Shown: piece after piece, positions 16,146 through 26,291 of the stretch
How the letters are laid out: each line of letters starts with the position of its first letter
Position numbering within the stretch: the first letter of the stretch is position 1
DNA from: Chrysosporum bergii ANA360D
GTDB taxonomy: Bacteria > Cyanobacteriota > Cyanobacteriia > Cyanobacteriales > Nostocaceae
Assembly: GCF_029891735.1 (NCBI RefSeq)
Contig: NZ_JANQDH010000093.1
Span: forward strand, 1-64,000
Direction: 5' to 3'
Length of the DNA stretch: 64,000 nucleotides
Position numbers and translations under genes: made by a program
Notes under the pieces: model-generated
The model's database searches: none
What the model was told of the DNA's origin: nothing
What the model saw: the letters and a program-made list of their open reading frames with translations, nothing else

Positions 16146-18233
16146 TTATACCAAACCAGTGATTGCAATTAGCATATCTATTAACTTAATACCGATAAAC
16201 GGCGCAATTAACCCACCCAAACCATAAATCAAGATGTGGCGTTGTAACAATTGATTAGGATTATGATACTTTAAATCAACACCTCTCAAAGCCAAGGGAG
16301 TCAAAGCGGGGATGATTATAGCATTATAAATTAGTGTTGATAATACCGCAGAATTAGCGCTAGATAAATTCATAACATTCAAAGCTTGCAGATGAGCGCC
16401 GGCAAAAATCACTGGTATAATTGCTAAATATTTACCAATATCATTGGCCAAGGAAAATGTAGTCAAAACCCCACGGGTAATTAATAATTGTTTAGCAATA
16501 CTGATGATATCAATTAACTTGGTGGGATCAGAATCTAAATCTATAATATTGGCGGCTTCTTTTGCCATTTGAGTGCCTGTATTCATGACAATACTAACAT
16601 CAGCCTTGGCCAGCGCTGGAGCATCATTAGTACCGTCTCCCGTCATAGCCACTACTTTACCTGCTGCTTGTTTTCTCTGAATAACATTAACTTTATCCTC
16701 TGGTGTGGCCTCAGCAATAAAGTGATTTACCCCCGCTTCCTGGGCAATGACAGATGCGGTGATCATGTTATCGCCGGTGATCATAATAGTATTGATCCCC
16801 ATCCTGTGTAATTGCTGGAAACGGTCGCGGATAGTGGGTTTAATCATATCTTTGAGATAAATTACACCATAAATTTCTTGATCGAGACAAACTGCTAGGG
16901 GTGTACCTCCTTGTTGGGAAATTTTTTCGTAGATAGTATTTAATTCTGGTGGCGTTCTTCCATTGCGGACACGGACAAATTCTTTAATTGCGCTTACTGC
17001 TCCTTTACGGGCCTCACGTCTTCCGGATAAGTTTGTACCACTAATTCGGGTGGACTCAGAAAATTCTACCCCTACTGCTTGACTGAGATCAAAATCAAAT
17101 CTTGCCCCATAGCTTTGTGCCAGTCGGATAATTGATTTGCCTTCTGGTGTCTCATCAAATATGCTGGCAGCTAAGGCAATATCAGCCATTTCCTTTAATG
17201 AATGGCCATTCACGGGGATAAACTCTTCTGCCAAGGGATTGCCTAGGGTAATTGTGCCGGTTTTGTCAAGAATTAAGGTATCGACATCACTACAAATTTC
17301 CACAGGCTGTCCGGATGTGGCAATAATGTTAAATTGGGCGATGCGATCCATGCCAGCAATACCAATGGCACTTAATAATCCACCGATGGTAGTGGGAATC
17401 AGGGATACTAACCAGGCGATTAAAATGGGTACGTTGATGGGATTTTCTACATAGTGAGCAAATGCGGGCAGGGTAGCCACTGACAATAAACAAACTAAGC
17501 TCAAAACTGCTAGTAAGATTGTCAAGGTGATTTCATTCTGTGTTTTGCCGCGTTCTTTTCCTTCTAAGGAAGCAATCATCTGGTCGTAAAACCCTTTACC
17601 CGGGTTAGATGTGATGCAGACAATTATCTCATCCGCAATAATACGTGTACCGCCGATAACCCAACCCGCCACATCTGAGCCTGACTCTTTGAGAATGGGT
17701 ACTGTTTCGCCGGTAATTACTGACTCATCCACTGAGGCTGTACCCATGATGACTTTGCCATCCGCAGGAATGATATCTCCCGCTACTAAATAAACGGTGT
17801 CATTTTGCCGGAGGCTGGCGGCGGGAACTTGGGAAATTGTGCCATCGGGAGCCAGTTTTTTGGCGATGATCTCTGACTTTCTAGCTCGCAGGGTATCGGC
17901 TTGGTCTTTACCGCGTCCTTCAGCTAATGCTTCGGCAAAATTAGCGGAAACAACAGTGAAAAACAAAATTCCTGTTAGTAAACCGTAAAAAAGTTGTGAA
18001 TTATTTTCTGGCGACGGGGTAGTTAAGTTGGGATCAATGGTGAATAATAAGCTAACAAGTGTTCCCAGCCAAACTAAAAACATGACTGGATTTTGAATTG
18101 CATATCTGGGATCAAGTTTGACAAAAGCATCTCTAACGGCTCTGAGATACAGTCTTTTGGCATTTATCCGGAACTTTGTCAAAGCTTGGCGGCTAAGGCC
18201 AGAACGAAAACGAGAAGTAGGTGCAAGGTTCAT
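16146..18233 (-). CDS. kdpB: potassium-transporting P-type ATPase subunit B
   Basis: A 695-residue P-type ATPase. It has the phosphorylation motif DKTGTITLGN (residues ~323-332), actuator-domain TGET (VDESVITGETVPI), the hinge MTGDGTNDAPALAKADV and multiple transmembrane helices including LIAWLVSLIPTTIGGLLSAI. KdpB drives high-affinity K+ uptake by ATP hydrolysis in the plasma membrane with KdpA as the channel-like subunit. It starts 65 bases downstream of kdpA; the spacer contains a short GGGGAAT tandem repeat. All catalytic motifs look intact. Confidence 0.97.
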   Translation of the reverse strand: MNLAPTSRFRSGLSRQALTKFRINAKRLYLRAVRDAFVKLDPRYAIQNPVMFLVWLGTLVSLLFTIDPNLTTPSPENNSQLFYGLLTGILFFTVVSANFAEALAEGRGKDQADTLRARKSEIIAKKLAPDGTISQVPAASLRQNDTVYLVAGDIIPADGKVIMGTASVDESVITGETVPILKESGSDVAGWVIGGTRIIADEIIVCITSNPGKGFYDQMIASLEGKERGKTQNEITLTILLAVLSLVCLLSVATLPAFAHYVENPINVPILIAWLVSLIPTTIGGLLSAIGIAGMDRIAQFNIIATSGQPVEICSDVDTLILDKTGTITLGNPLAEEFIPVNGHSLKEMADIALAASIFDETPEGKSIIRLAQSYGARFDFDLSQAVGVEFSESTRISGTNLSGRREARKGAVSAIKEFVRVRNGRTPPELNTIYEKISQQGGTPLAVCLDQEIYGVIYLKDMIKPTIRDRFQQLHRMGINTIMITGDNMITASVIAQEAGVNHFIAEATPEDKVNVIQRKQAAGKVVAMTGDGTNDAPALAKADVSIVMNTGTQMAKEAANIIDLDSDPTKLIDIISIAKQLLITRGVLTTFSLANDIGKYLAIIPVIFAGAHLQALNVMNLSSANSAVLSTLIYNAIIIPALTPLALRGVDLKYHNPNQLLQRHILIYGLGGLIAPFIGIKLIDMLIAITGLV

Positions 18234-18240
18234 TTCATCT

Positions 18241-18261
18241 GGGGAATGGGGAATGGGGAAT
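18241..18261. repeat. heptamer tandem repeat GGGGAAT x3 between kdpA and kdpB
   Basis: Three exact copies of GGGGAAT plus a degenerate fourth (AAAGAAT) occur inside the kdpA-kdpB spacer, typical of the short tandemly repeated heptamers of filamentous cyanobacteria. Confidence 0.75.
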
Positions 18262-18298
18262 AAAGAATGGAGCCTTTGATCATTGGGTTTAAGTAGTT

Positions 18299-19981
18299 CT
18301 AACTACCGGAAGCCAGTTTAAAACCTTCACCAATTGGACCTAAAGCCAATAGGGGAAAGAAAGCCAACATTCCCAAAATCAACACTAATGCAGCTGTGGT
18401 ACTGGTGAATATTAATGAGTCTGTTTTTAGGATAATGGGGGTGGGTGGGATTGTTGGTTTACGAGACATACTGTCAGCTAATAGCAAAATGCCAATCATC
18501 GGAATGTACCGCCCAGCAAACATAGTGAAACAAGTGCTTAAATTCCACCATAGGGTACTGTTGTATAGTCCCTGTAAGCTAGAGGCATTATTGGCACTAG
18601 CTGCGGCATATTCATAAACTACTTGGGAAATACCGTGAAATCCGGGATTGGTAATTCCAGATAGGGAAAAAGGATAAGCCAATGTAATGGCACTGGGAAT
18701 CAACACTAAAATTGGATGAATCAGCAAGATTACACTGGCAAGGATGATTTCTCGCCGTTCAATTTTGCGTCCTAAAAGTTCTGGGGTAGTTCCCACCATT
18801 AACCCTGTTAAGAACACACCCAAAATTAAGTAAATAAATAGGTAAGCTGTGCCAGTTCCTTGACTTCCCCAGATTATGCGAAGGAATAAGTTAAATAGGC
18901 TGGCAAATAATCCTGGTGGCATCAATGAATCTTGCATTCCATTGACAGCACCAGAGGTGGCTGTGGTGATCACTGCCCAAAGTGCTGTTTGTGTCACACC
19001 CAGTCTGATTTCTTTGCCCTCTAAATTAGGCTGCTGTGATTCCAATATACCATTTACCAGGGGATTACCTTGTTGTTCTCCATCTACGGCTAACCAAATC
19101 AGAATCACCAAGACTACAAATGTCATCCCAAATACCAGCCAAGCTTGTTTGCTATTTTTAGTAAATATGCCGTAGGTGTGAATTAATGATGCTGGAATGG
19201 CCATCATGGCCACGATTTCGATTAAATTAGTAGCGCCATTGGGATTTTCTAAGGGGTGGGCTGAGTTAACGCCAAAAAAACCAGATCCGTTATCACCCAA
19301 CATTTTAATCATCTCAAAGGAGGCCACTGGCCCTCTAGCAATATATTGGGTGCTGCCTTCTAAGGTTTGCACTACTAGGGTTCCATCTAAGGTTTGCGGC
19401 ACACCAAAGAAAACTAAAGCGATCGCTCCCATTACTGATATGGGTAATAATATCCTGGTGATGGCAAGAGTGAGATCAACGTAAAAGTTACCCAGTTTTT
19501 TCCCAGTCAAACCACGAATAAAGGCAATTCCTACCGCTAAACCTGTAGCTGCTGAGGTGAACATCAAAAACCCTAAAGCTGCTACCTGGCTAAAATAACT
19601 CAAGGTGGTTTCCCCTGTGTAGTGTTGTTGTCCTGTATTTGTGATAAATGACACTACAGTATGCAGTAATATATCCCATGTTGGGGCATCAAATCCATTA
19701 GGATTCCAAGGTAGTAATTTCTGACAAAATATTATTGCGTATACTAAAATACCCATACACAGGTTACTATACAGCACAGCCCGGATATACTGCCAACCTG
19801 TCATATCTTGTTTAGTCCCCACACCTGCTAAAACAAAAAAGCTACGCTCTATCGGCTTCATGAGCAGGTCTAGCAGTGTTCTTTCTCCCAAAAAAACACG
19901 GGCTATATATCTTCCCAAAAGGGGAACCATTGCTACAACAATACACAGGGTTAAGCCGATTTGCCAAAAACCTTGTCCCAT
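18299..19981 (-). CDS. kdpA: potassium-transporting ATPase subunit A
   Basis: A 560-residue integral membrane protein with about ten helices and the repeated selectivity-filter motifs of the KdpA/Trk superfamily: [14 protein letters not shown] (first), [20 protein letters not shown] (second) and [12 protein letters not shown] (a later loop). It starts [20 protein letters not shown]. KdpA binds and conducts K+. It is first in the kdpABC operon. A 23-codon hydrophobic frame at 20096-20167 just upstream might be a KdpF. Confidence 0.97.
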   Translation of the reverse strand: MGQGFWQIGLTLCIVVAMVPLLGRYIARVFLGERTLLDLLMKPIERSFFVLAGVGTKQDMTGWQYIRAVLYSNLCMGILVYAIIFCQKLLPWNPNGFDAPTWDILLHTVVSFITNTGQQHYTGETTLSYFSQVAALGFLMFTSAATGLAVGIAFIRGLTGKKLGNFYVDLTLAITRILLPISVMGAIALVFFGVPQTLDGTLVVQTLEGSTQYIARGPVASFEMIKMLGDNGSGFFGVNSAHPLENPNGATNLIEIVAMMAIPASLIHTYGIFTKNSKQAWLVFGMTFVVLVILIWLAVDGEQQGNPLVNGILESQQPNLEGKEIRLGVTQTALWAVITTATSGAVNGMQDSLMPPGLFASLFNLFLRIIWGSQGTGTAYLFIYLILGVFLTGLMVGTTPELLGRKIERREIILASVILLIHPILVLIPSAITLAYPFSLSGITNPGFHGISQVVYEYAAASANNASSLQGLYNSTLWWNLSTCFTMFAGRYIPMIGILLLADSMSRKPTIPPTPIILKTDSLIFTSTTAALVLILGMLAFFPLLALGPIGEGFKLASGS

Positions 19982-20095
19982 TTATTTCCCACTCAATACA
20001 AATTTAATAGTGAAAGCTAAAGGTTTGTCAATTATTACTATTTTTCAGATTCCTGAACAAGTTTCCGTAAAAAATACTGAAAATATACTTTCATA

Positions 20096-20167
20096 TCATT
20101 CATGAATATCACCCCTAGTAAACACGCCCCAAACTAAACCCAAAGTTAGCAGAAAATTATATTGCAT
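20096..20167 (-). CDS. possible KdpF-like membrane peptide
   Basis: The frame from ATG 20167 to TGA 20096 encodes 23 residues, MQYNFLLTLGLVWGVFTRGD then IHE, with one short hydrophobic helix. Position (115 bases before kdpA, same strand) and size fit KdpF, the ~29-residue stabilising peptide of the Kdp complex, but sequence similarity to E. coli KdpF is not evident. No clear ribosome binding site is present. Chance remains a real alternative. Confidence 0.25.
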   Translation of the reverse strand: MQYNFLLTLGLVWGVFTRGDIHE

Positions 20168-20251
20168 ATTTAACTTTTTGGGTAGCAATAAAAGTTAAAT
20201 TCAAATTTATTTCACCTTAGCTTGATCTTAACTAAGGTAATATAAAATTTA

Positions 20252-22756
20252 TTACATTATATTGAGCGGATCAACATCTATAGTTAAACTGACACCATCA
20301 CTACAAAGCGATCGCACTGACTCCCAATCGGGTAACTGTGGCAAAGCATGGGGAGCAAATTTCAGTAATATTTGCCAGCGATAACGGTTAGCTACCCGCA
20401 CCACGTTAGCTGGGGCTGGTCCGAGAATTTCCAAATCTTGACTAGAACTTAAAGTTGTGGCCATGATTTGAGCGGTATTTTGTACTTGAATAGGGTCTAA
20501 ACTACTTAGGCGTAATAAAATTAACCTGCCATAAGGGGGATAATTCAGGGCTTGCCGCTGTTCTAATTCCGTTTGGCAAAAAGACTGATAATCATGTTGT
20601 TGTACTGCGGCAATTACGGGATGTTCTGGGGTGTACGTTTGCACAATTACCCTGCCGGGATCATCGCCTCTACCAGCACGACCAGCTACTTGAGTCAACG
20701 TTTGAAAAGTCCTTTCATTGGCGCGATAGTCTGATAAATGCAATAAACCATCAGCAGAAACAACACCCACAAACGTCACTTGGGGTAAATCTAAACCTTT
20801 GGTGATCATTTGTGTTCCCACTAATAAATTAGCTTCACCGTTGGCAAATTGAGTCAGTAGGGTACGGTGTGCGCCTTTGTTGCGGGTGGTATCGCTATCA
20901 AAACGGATAAAACTCAACTGAGGGAACTGTTTGGCCAGTTCCTGGGCGACGCGCTGAGTACCGCTACCAAAGAATTTGAGGTAAGGGGAACTGCACTGGG
21001 GGCATTGCTGGGGATGCGATCGCGTATAGTTACAGTAATGACAGCGTAGTAATTGCGGCGCTCCTGCTTCCGTCTGGTGATAGGATAGCGACACATCACA
21101 ATGGGGACACTCAATCGCATATCCACAACTACGACAAGAAACAAAAGTACTATGTCCCCTGCGATGGATAAATAAAATTCCCTGTTGTTGCTTTTCTTGC
21201 AGCTCATGCAGCGCTGCTTGTAGGGGTCTACTAAATATAGAGCGATTTCCCTGCTGTAACTCAAGCCGCATATCCACTAATTCCACTGGTGGTAATGGCC
21301 GGGAGTAAATGCGTTGGGGGAGGGAGAGGTAATAACAGTGGGGTGTGGGGATAGAAGAGTTGGTTAAACTTAGCCAACTTTCTAACGAAGGGGTAGCGGA
21401 ACCTAAAACCAAAGGACAGTTTTCTAATTCGGCTCGCCATTGGGCGACGGTGCGGGCGTGGTAGGTGGGAATGGGAGCATCCTGTTTAAAACTACCGTCG
21501 TGTTCCTCGTCTAAGATGATTAAACCTAAGTTGGTTAATGGCGCAAAAATGGCGCTACGAGTACCGATGACAATTTGAGCTTCTCCTGTGAGCATTTGTC
21601 GCCAGGTGTCATAACGTTCTCCTTCAGAAAGGGCGCTGTGATAAACGCTCACCTTACCCCCGAAACGAGCGCGGAAACGGTCGGTTAGCTGGGGGGTGAG
21701 TCCAATTTCTGGAACCAAGACCAGGGCAGATTTTCCCTGCTCCAGCAGAGGAGCTATGGCTTGTAAGTATACTTCTGTTTTCCCTGAACCAGTAATACCA
21801 TGCAGCAAGACTTGAGCAAATCCATTTAGGGCTTGTATGGTGGTTAAGGCGTTTGCTTGGTGAATATTTAAAGTTTTGGGGCTATCTTGAGCTAATCCTA
21901 GTCCTTGTTCTGTTCGCAGCACTTCTTTTTCTTCGATGACAATGTAGCCCTTTTGCGCCATCGTCTTCAGGGTAGAGGAACTAGCATGACAAATTTGCAA
22001 TAATTCACTTTGCCATAATTCCCCTCCCCGTCGCCGCAATATTTCTAAAATTTCTCTTTGGCGAGTAGTTAAGTCACCATCAATGGAACCAATCAAGGTG
22101 ACGGCTTTTTGTTGTTTTGGTCGATTAAGTCGCGGTGGTTCTAAATAACTTTCTACTAACCCAAATTGCAATAACTCCCTGACACCTCTATAGGCTGTTT
22201 TGATCTTTTTTTGTAGGTAAATAAAACTATAGTCTCCTGCGGGTTGACTTTGCAAAAGGTTTAAGACTTGTTGGGCTGGGGGACTGAGAAAAGTTAAAAA
22301 TGAGGAAATTTCGGTTTTTATTTCTCCACTTGACACTAAGCGGATACGACGTTGCGATCGTCCCAGTAACCCTGGTGGTAGTGCTACCCGGATCACCTGA
22401 ATCAAAGGCGTATAGTAATATGTCGCTACTCGATTTAATAATTCCCAATAGCTACTGGCGAAGAATCCTTCGCTGACTATATCTTCTACTTCCCGGATTT
22501 TTTCTGGTGGTAGCTCAATATTTAGTTTTGTCAATAAACGAATGGCGATCGCTCCCACTATTTGAGTCCCAAATGGTACACTCAAAATATCACCTGGTTT
22601 AATTTTTAACTGATTCGGCAGTCTATAAGTAAATAGTCCCGTAGTTCCTGGACAGTCTACCAGCACTTCAATCCAGCGATTCACATTTTCAGACTGGTAA
22701 GTTTCCTTTGGTTCAGCCACTACCAATTTTAGTGAATTTATCCCGCTTTTATACAT
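20252..22756 (-). CDS. priA: primosomal protein N' (PriA helicase)
   Basis: An 834-residue superfamily 2 helicase for replication restart. It shows Walker A HGITGSGKTEVYLQAI, Walker B LIILDEEHDGSFKQD, and the Cys-rich zinc region (CRSCGYAIECPHCDVSL, LRCHYCNY, CPQCSS) at residues ~540-600. Motifs V and VI (GTQMITKGLDLPQVTFVGV, QVAGRAGRGDDPGRVIVQTY) lie in the C-terminal half. The N-terminal 3'-end-binding domain (DCPGTTGLFTYRLPNQLKIK) is present. It is monocistronic and upstream of kdpA on the same strand. It ends LTIDVDPLNIM, as usual. Confidence 0.96.
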   Translation of the reverse strand: MYKSGINSLKLVVAEPKETYQSENVNRWIEVLVDCPGTTGLFTYRLPNQLKIKPGDILSVPFGTQIVGAIAIRLLTKLNIELPPEKIREVEDIVSEGFFASSYWELLNRVATYYYTPLIQVIRVALPPGLLGRSQRRIRLVSSGEIKTEISSFLTFLSPPAQQVLNLLQSQPAGDYSFIYLQKKIKTAYRGVRELLQFGLVESYLEPPRLNRPKQQKAVTLIGSIDGDLTTRQREILEILRRRGGELWQSELLQICHASSSTLKTMAQKGYIVIEEKEVLRTEQGLGLAQDSPKTLNIHQANALTTIQALNGFAQVLLHGITGSGKTEVYLQAIAPLLEQGKSALVLVPEIGLTPQLTDRFRARFGGKVSVYHSALSEGERYDTWRQMLTGEAQIVIGTRSAIFAPLTNLGLIILDEEHDGSFKQDAPIPTYHARTVAQWRAELENCPLVLGSATPSLESWLSLTNSSIPTPHCYYLSLPQRIYSRPLPPVELVDMRLELQQGNRSIFSRPLQAALHELQEKQQQGILFIHRRGHSTFVSCRSCGYAIECPHCDVSLSYHQTEAGAPQLLRCHYCNYTRSHPQQCPQCSSPYLKFFGSGTQRVAQELAKQFPQLSFIRFDSDTTRNKGAHRTLLTQFANGEANLLVGTQMITKGLDLPQVTFVGVVSADGLLHLSDYRANERTFQTLTQVAGRAGRGDDPGRVIVQTYTPEHPVIAAVQQHDYQSFCQTELEQRQALNYPPYGRLILLRLSSLDPIQVQNTAQIMATTLSSSQDLEILGPAPANVVRVANRYRWQILLKFAPHALPQLPDWESVRSLCSDGVSLTIDVDPLNIM

Positions 22757-23644
22757 ATTTTTTTCAATTTTTGCACTTAGTTTTTTTGAGTTTAGTTAAC
22801 TTTATAAAACATTTTGATTTTTAGCGGTAAATTGTATTTCATAATACTTTTATCACCCATAATACTTGATAATTTGCCTTTTCTGTAATTTACCAGACAA
22901 TTTTGTCTTAACAATACGTGGCATAAATATTTAAAGTCCACTAGAAAATATAAACTTATCTCTCCTGAGATAGCAGATCATAGTCTGACTAACTACTAAA
23001 TAGGATATAGTGTTTTTCAGCCTGTTGGTAGATATTCAACCCTTTGTGTCTGTGAGATGCTTTTATACAAATAAGTTATTCCAGAAATTAGACTGGTCAA
23101 CCCATGTGTTTCAGGAAGCTCGATGAAATAAGCATGGCAACCCAAGACTATAAATTCTGTAATAATTTTTCACCTGTCAAGCTTAAAAATTTATGTAACT
23201 ATATAAAAGGTTAGGCTAGGGAGGTGTAAAGGCTGAGTTGTTTTCATTTGTTAAAGTGGATAAAGGTTGAGGGGATTTGACAGATTTGGGTCTTAAGAAA
23301 AAAATAAGAAATATCTCTGTTGGAACCTGAGAAGATAGTTTTTGGGTGCAAAAACCAGTATTTGTTAGAGGTTCTATGGAACAAGAACCAAGAAATGACA
23401 GCTAGGGACTGGTTTTCACTAATGAATAAGCAATGAGTAAGAAGATGTAACTGGATGAGGGTAAATAAAGTTAAAAAGGATGGGAGGCGTGTTTACTCGC
23501 AACATAAATGGGTTTATTCCTGCTGAATTACTTATTGGTCTGATCAAGGGGTGCATTTGTTTGTTAGGGAAAACTACTAACCTTCAAGCAAGCGGCTGTC
23601 AATAAATTATGTACCAAACAAAGCAAAAATCCCTAAAGGAAACT
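22757..23644. other. long spacer upstream of the sigma factor gene
   Basis: About 890 bases separating divergent priA and the group 2 sigma gene, with no supported ORF. It is AT-rich, and several short near-repeats and A-runs occur around 23280-23320. It probably holds both promoters and a long 5' untranslated region, as regulated group 2 sigma genes often have. Confidence 0.5.
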
Positions 23645-24778
23645 ATGAACATTGCTGAATTGGGAACAATGGAAATACTGGAAACCACTGCCGAACATGA
23701 GGAACAGTCACTCGAACTTCTAGAACCGGTGATGGAGTTAGAAGCCCCAATCATGGAAAATCTCGAATCCGAGGAACGTGATGGGGATGATATGGCAGCT
23801 GCTCGACCTTCAGGATACAATAAAACCGAGCATGATGATGCTGTGGGCGCATTTTTTAAAGAAATGGCCCGTTATCCGTTGTTAAAACCCGACGAAGAAG
23901 TAGAGTTAGCGCGGCGAGTCCGGTTTCTGGAGGAAGTTAGGGAGGTACAAGCCGCTTTGGAATTACAACTGGGACAAAGTGCAACTAAGGTACAAGTGGC
24001 CTCCCAGCTAGAAATGACAGAAAAGCAACTAGACAATCGCTTATATCAAGGTAGAGTAGCCAAACGGAAAATGATTCGCTCAAACCTGAGATTAGTGGTG
24101 TCAATTGCCAAGCGCTACCTAAATCGGGGCGTACCTTTTCTAGATTTAATTCAGGAAGGGGCTATGGGTTTAAATCGGGCTACAGAAAAATTTGATCCCG
24201 ATAAAGGTTATAAGTTTTCTACCTATGCTTACTGGTGGATCAGACAAGCAATCACCCGGGCGATCGCCAACGATGCGCGAACCATCCGTTTACCCATCCA
24301 CATCGTTGAAAAACTTAACAAACTCAAAAAAGCCCAACGAGAACTAAAGCAAAAACTCTGTCGCAATCCCAACGAAGCAGAAATGGCAGAAGCTTTAGAA
24401 ATTACCGTGCAACAACTGCGCCAATTGCAACAGTTAAGGCGACAAGCACTGTCTCTCAATCACCGTGTCGGTAAAGAAGAAGACACGGAACTGATGGACT
24501 TACTAGAAGATGAAGACAACCTCTCTCCCGAAGCAAAAATGAATGAAAACATGATGCGTCAGGAGATTTGGGATGTTTTGGGGGATGTGCTGACCCCTAG
24601 GGAGAAAGACGTAATTTCTTTGCGCTACGGTTTGACCACCAGCGAACCTTGTACTTTAGAGGAGGTGGGCAATATGTTTAACCTGTCCCGTGAACGAGTG
24701 CGACAAATTCAAAGTAAAGCTATGCGGAAGTTACGCCGCCCTCATATTGCCAAGCGATTAAAGGGATGGTTAATCTAA
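23645..24778 (+). CDS. group 2 RNA polymerase sigma factor (RpoD/SigA family)
   Basis: A ~377-residue sigma-70 factor. An acidic N-terminus (~1-65) is followed by region 1.2/2 (DAVGAFFKEMARYPLLKPDE; NLRLVVSIAKRYLNRGVPFL; YKFSTYAYWWIRQAITRAIA), region 3 (TIRLPIHIVEKLNKLKKAQR) and region 4 with the helix-turn-helix TLEEVGNMFNLSRERVRQIQ. It lacks the long region 1.1 of the principal SigA, so it belongs to the alternative group 2 factors (SigB-E) used in nutrient or light responses; I cannot assign the letter. The start at 23645 is preferred over 23609 because AAAGGAA precedes it. Residues GAMGLNRA replace the common GSLGLIRA in region 2.2. Confidence 0.93.
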   Translation: MNIAELGTMEILETTAEHEEQSLELLEPVMELEAPIMENLESEERDGDDMAAARPSGYNKTEHDDAVGAFFKEMARYPLLKPDEEVELARRVRFLEEVREVQAALELQLGQSATKVQVASQLEMTEKQLDNRLYQGRVAKRKMIRSNLRLVVSIAKRYLNRGVPFLDLIQEGAMGLNRATEKFDPDKGYKFSTYAYWWIRQAITRAIANDARTIRLPIHIVEKLNKLKKAQRELKQKLCRNPNEAEMAEALEITVQQLRQLQQLRRQALSLNHRVGKEEDTELMDLLEDEDNLSPEAKMNENMMRQEIWDVLGDVLTPREKDVISLRYGLTTSEPCTLEEVGNMFNLSRERVRQIQSKAMRKLRRPHIAKRLKGWLI

Positions 24779-24812
24779 ATTCTCAATGCAAGTCCTGAAT
24801 CAAGTCTGTAGC

Positions 24813-24860
24813 TATTAGAGCTTTTTTCGGTCTAGTGAGGTACATTTTAATTTGACTAGC
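24813..24860 (+). repeat. half copy of the TAGTGAGGTACAT MITE
   Basis: AGCTATTAGAGC..., then GTCTAGTGAGGTACAT, matches the left half of the element at 34585-34695. The right half is missing. It lies in the spacer after the sigma gene. Confidence 0.5.
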
Positions 24861-24982
24861 CAATTGCTGAACAAGCCATAAGATGCCAACTCAAGTAGTC
24901 ACACAGCTAAGTATAATCTTAGTCAAGCTGAGTAGGGGGGCTTTGACACTCCCAAGACGATATGATTTAATAAGTCATATTA

Positions 24983-25017
24983 GAATCCCCTGTGTTTCAA
25001 CCAGGGGAAATGTCAAG
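24983..25017 (+). repeat. IS200/IS605-type right-end-like hairpin, copy 2
   Basis: Identical at 34 of 35 positions to 6181-6215 (CCCCTG/CAGGGG stem, TGTCAAG tail). A reverse-oriented TTTGACACTCCC lies about 35 bases upstream (24951-24962), suggesting a small element with two such ends. Its tail, AAGGA at 25015-25019, sits three bases before the GNAT start codon and can serve as its Shine-Dalgarno. Confidence 0.55.
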
Positions 25018-25022
25018 GATTT

Positions 25023-25523
25023 ATGACTTCTTCTACCCATTTGATTTTGCGGTTTGCAGAACCAGCTGATAGCAAAGTGTTGTTTGATTTAATCACGGGG
25101 CTTGCTGAGTATGAAAAATTGTCTCAGGCTGTAACTGGTAATGCTTTAGCTCTCCAGGATCATTTATTTGGCTCCCCAAAATATATTGAGGCAATATTAG
25201 CAGAATATGCAGGGCAAGCTGTTGGTTTTGCCCTGTTTTTTCATAACTATTCCACGTTTTTAACTAAGCCAGGAATTTATTTAGAAGATTTGTTTGTTTT
25301 ACCAGAATATCGCCGTCAAGGTATTGGTAAGGCTTTGTTATCTAAAGTAGCCCAAATAGCCATAGAGCGCAATTGTGGACGTTTAGAATGGAGTGTTTTA
25401 GATTGGAACCAATCAGCACAAGCATTCTATCGCAGTATGGGGGCTACTATTTTAGAAGATTGGCGTATTTGTCGGGTTACAGCAGAAGCTATGCAGGAGT
25501 TAGCCGAAGTTGATCAACCATGA
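25023..25523 (+). CDS. GNAT family N-acetyltransferase
   Basis: A 166-residue single-domain acetyltransferase. The acetyl-CoA binding motif A is LEDLFVLPEYRRQGIGKALL (residues ~88-107). Motif B is present as LEWSVLDWNQSAQAFYRSMG, ending with the Tyr-containing loop typical of the spermidine/diamine N-acetyltransferase-like branch. The substrate is unknown; polyamine or thialysine-like amines are possible by family resemblance. It stands alone between the sigma gene and petJ. Translation probably starts at ATG 25023 just after the repeat hairpin, whose end supplies AAGGA. Confidence 0.88.
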   Translation: MTSSTHLILRFAEPADSKVLFDLITGLAEYEKLSQAVTGNALALQDHLFGSPKYIEAILAEYAGQAVGFALFFHNYSTFLTKPGIYLEDLFVLPEYRRQGIGKALLSKVAQIAIERNCGRLEWSVLDWNQSAQAFYRSMGATILEDWRICRVTAEAMQELAEVDQP

Positions 25524-25665
25524 AAGTTGCTCGCACTCGTGGGCTTTCAGGTTTCATCCCGCCGCATCTAGTTTGACGGCTTGTCTTTTGACCTTGGCAA
25601 TTAATTTAACTCACAATTATTACAGGTCTTAGACCAAATCAGCCGTTTTGCAGAGAGAACAGAAC

Positions 25666-26001
25666 ATGAAAAAAATCATTGTCATGCTGCTTTTAGGCAT
25701 AACTATCTTCACCTTTGCCCTCAGCAGTCCAGCTTTAGCAGCAGATACTGCTCATGGGGCTAAAATATTTAATGCTAATTGTAACGCTTGTCATCTGGGC
25801 GGTAAGAATGTAGTTCAAGCCAATAAAAATTTGAAAAAGGAAGCCCTGGAAAAATACGCCATGTACTCACAAGAGGCAATTATTACCCAAGTCACCAAAG
25901 GTAAAGGAGCTATGCCAGCCTTTAAAGGACGTTTAAAACCACAAGACATTGAAGATGTAGCAGCCTACGTACTAGCACAAGCCGAGAAAGGTTGGCGGTA
26001 G
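25666..26001 (+). CDS. petJ: cytochrome c6
   Basis: A 111-residue precursor. The signal peptide covers residues 1-25 ([20 protein letters not shown], then PALA-A), directing the protein to the thylakoid lumen. The mature part has the haem motif CNACH (residues ~39-43), axial Met in [13 protein letters not shown], and the terminal [14 protein letters not shown] helix. It carries electrons from cytochrome b6f to photosystem I or the terminal oxidase, replacing plastocyanin when copper is low. The start at ATG 25666 is chosen because GAGAGAAC precedes it and the signal peptide then has a normal N-terminus. A perfect ten-pair hairpin follows the gene. Confidence 0.95.
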   Translation: MKKIIVMLLLGITIFTFALSSPALAADTAHGAKIFNANCNACHLGGKNVVQANKNLKKEALEKYAMYSQEAIITQVTKGKGAMPAFKGRLKPQDIEDVAAYVLAQAEKGWR

Positions 26002-26023
26002 TTATATCAAGTCCCTTTACTTA

Positions 26024-26047
26024 CTTACCCCAGAGTTCTGGGGTAAG
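26024..26047 (+). terminator. hairpin after petJ
   Basis: CTTACCCCAG (26024-26033) is perfectly complementary to CTGGGGTAAG (26038-26047) around an AGTT loop. There is no T-run after it, so termination or 3'-end protection are both possible. Confidence 0.6.
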
Positions 26048-26291
26048 CTGTTGTGAAGCTAAATCCAATAATCTGTATTTCATCAACAACGGTAATTAAC
26101 CGAACCGGCTCCACTCTAACAAATTTTCAACCAGTCTCGGCTAAACTAAAAATTATCAACACCAAAATTAAATTAAAATCGGCAGACGATCTGGCACAGT
26201 TACCCCATAGCCGGAATTTCGTTTTAAATTAGAGATATAAGTTAAAGGAAAAACTCTTACAATAGAGTCCCAGATTGCCAAATCATTAAAA

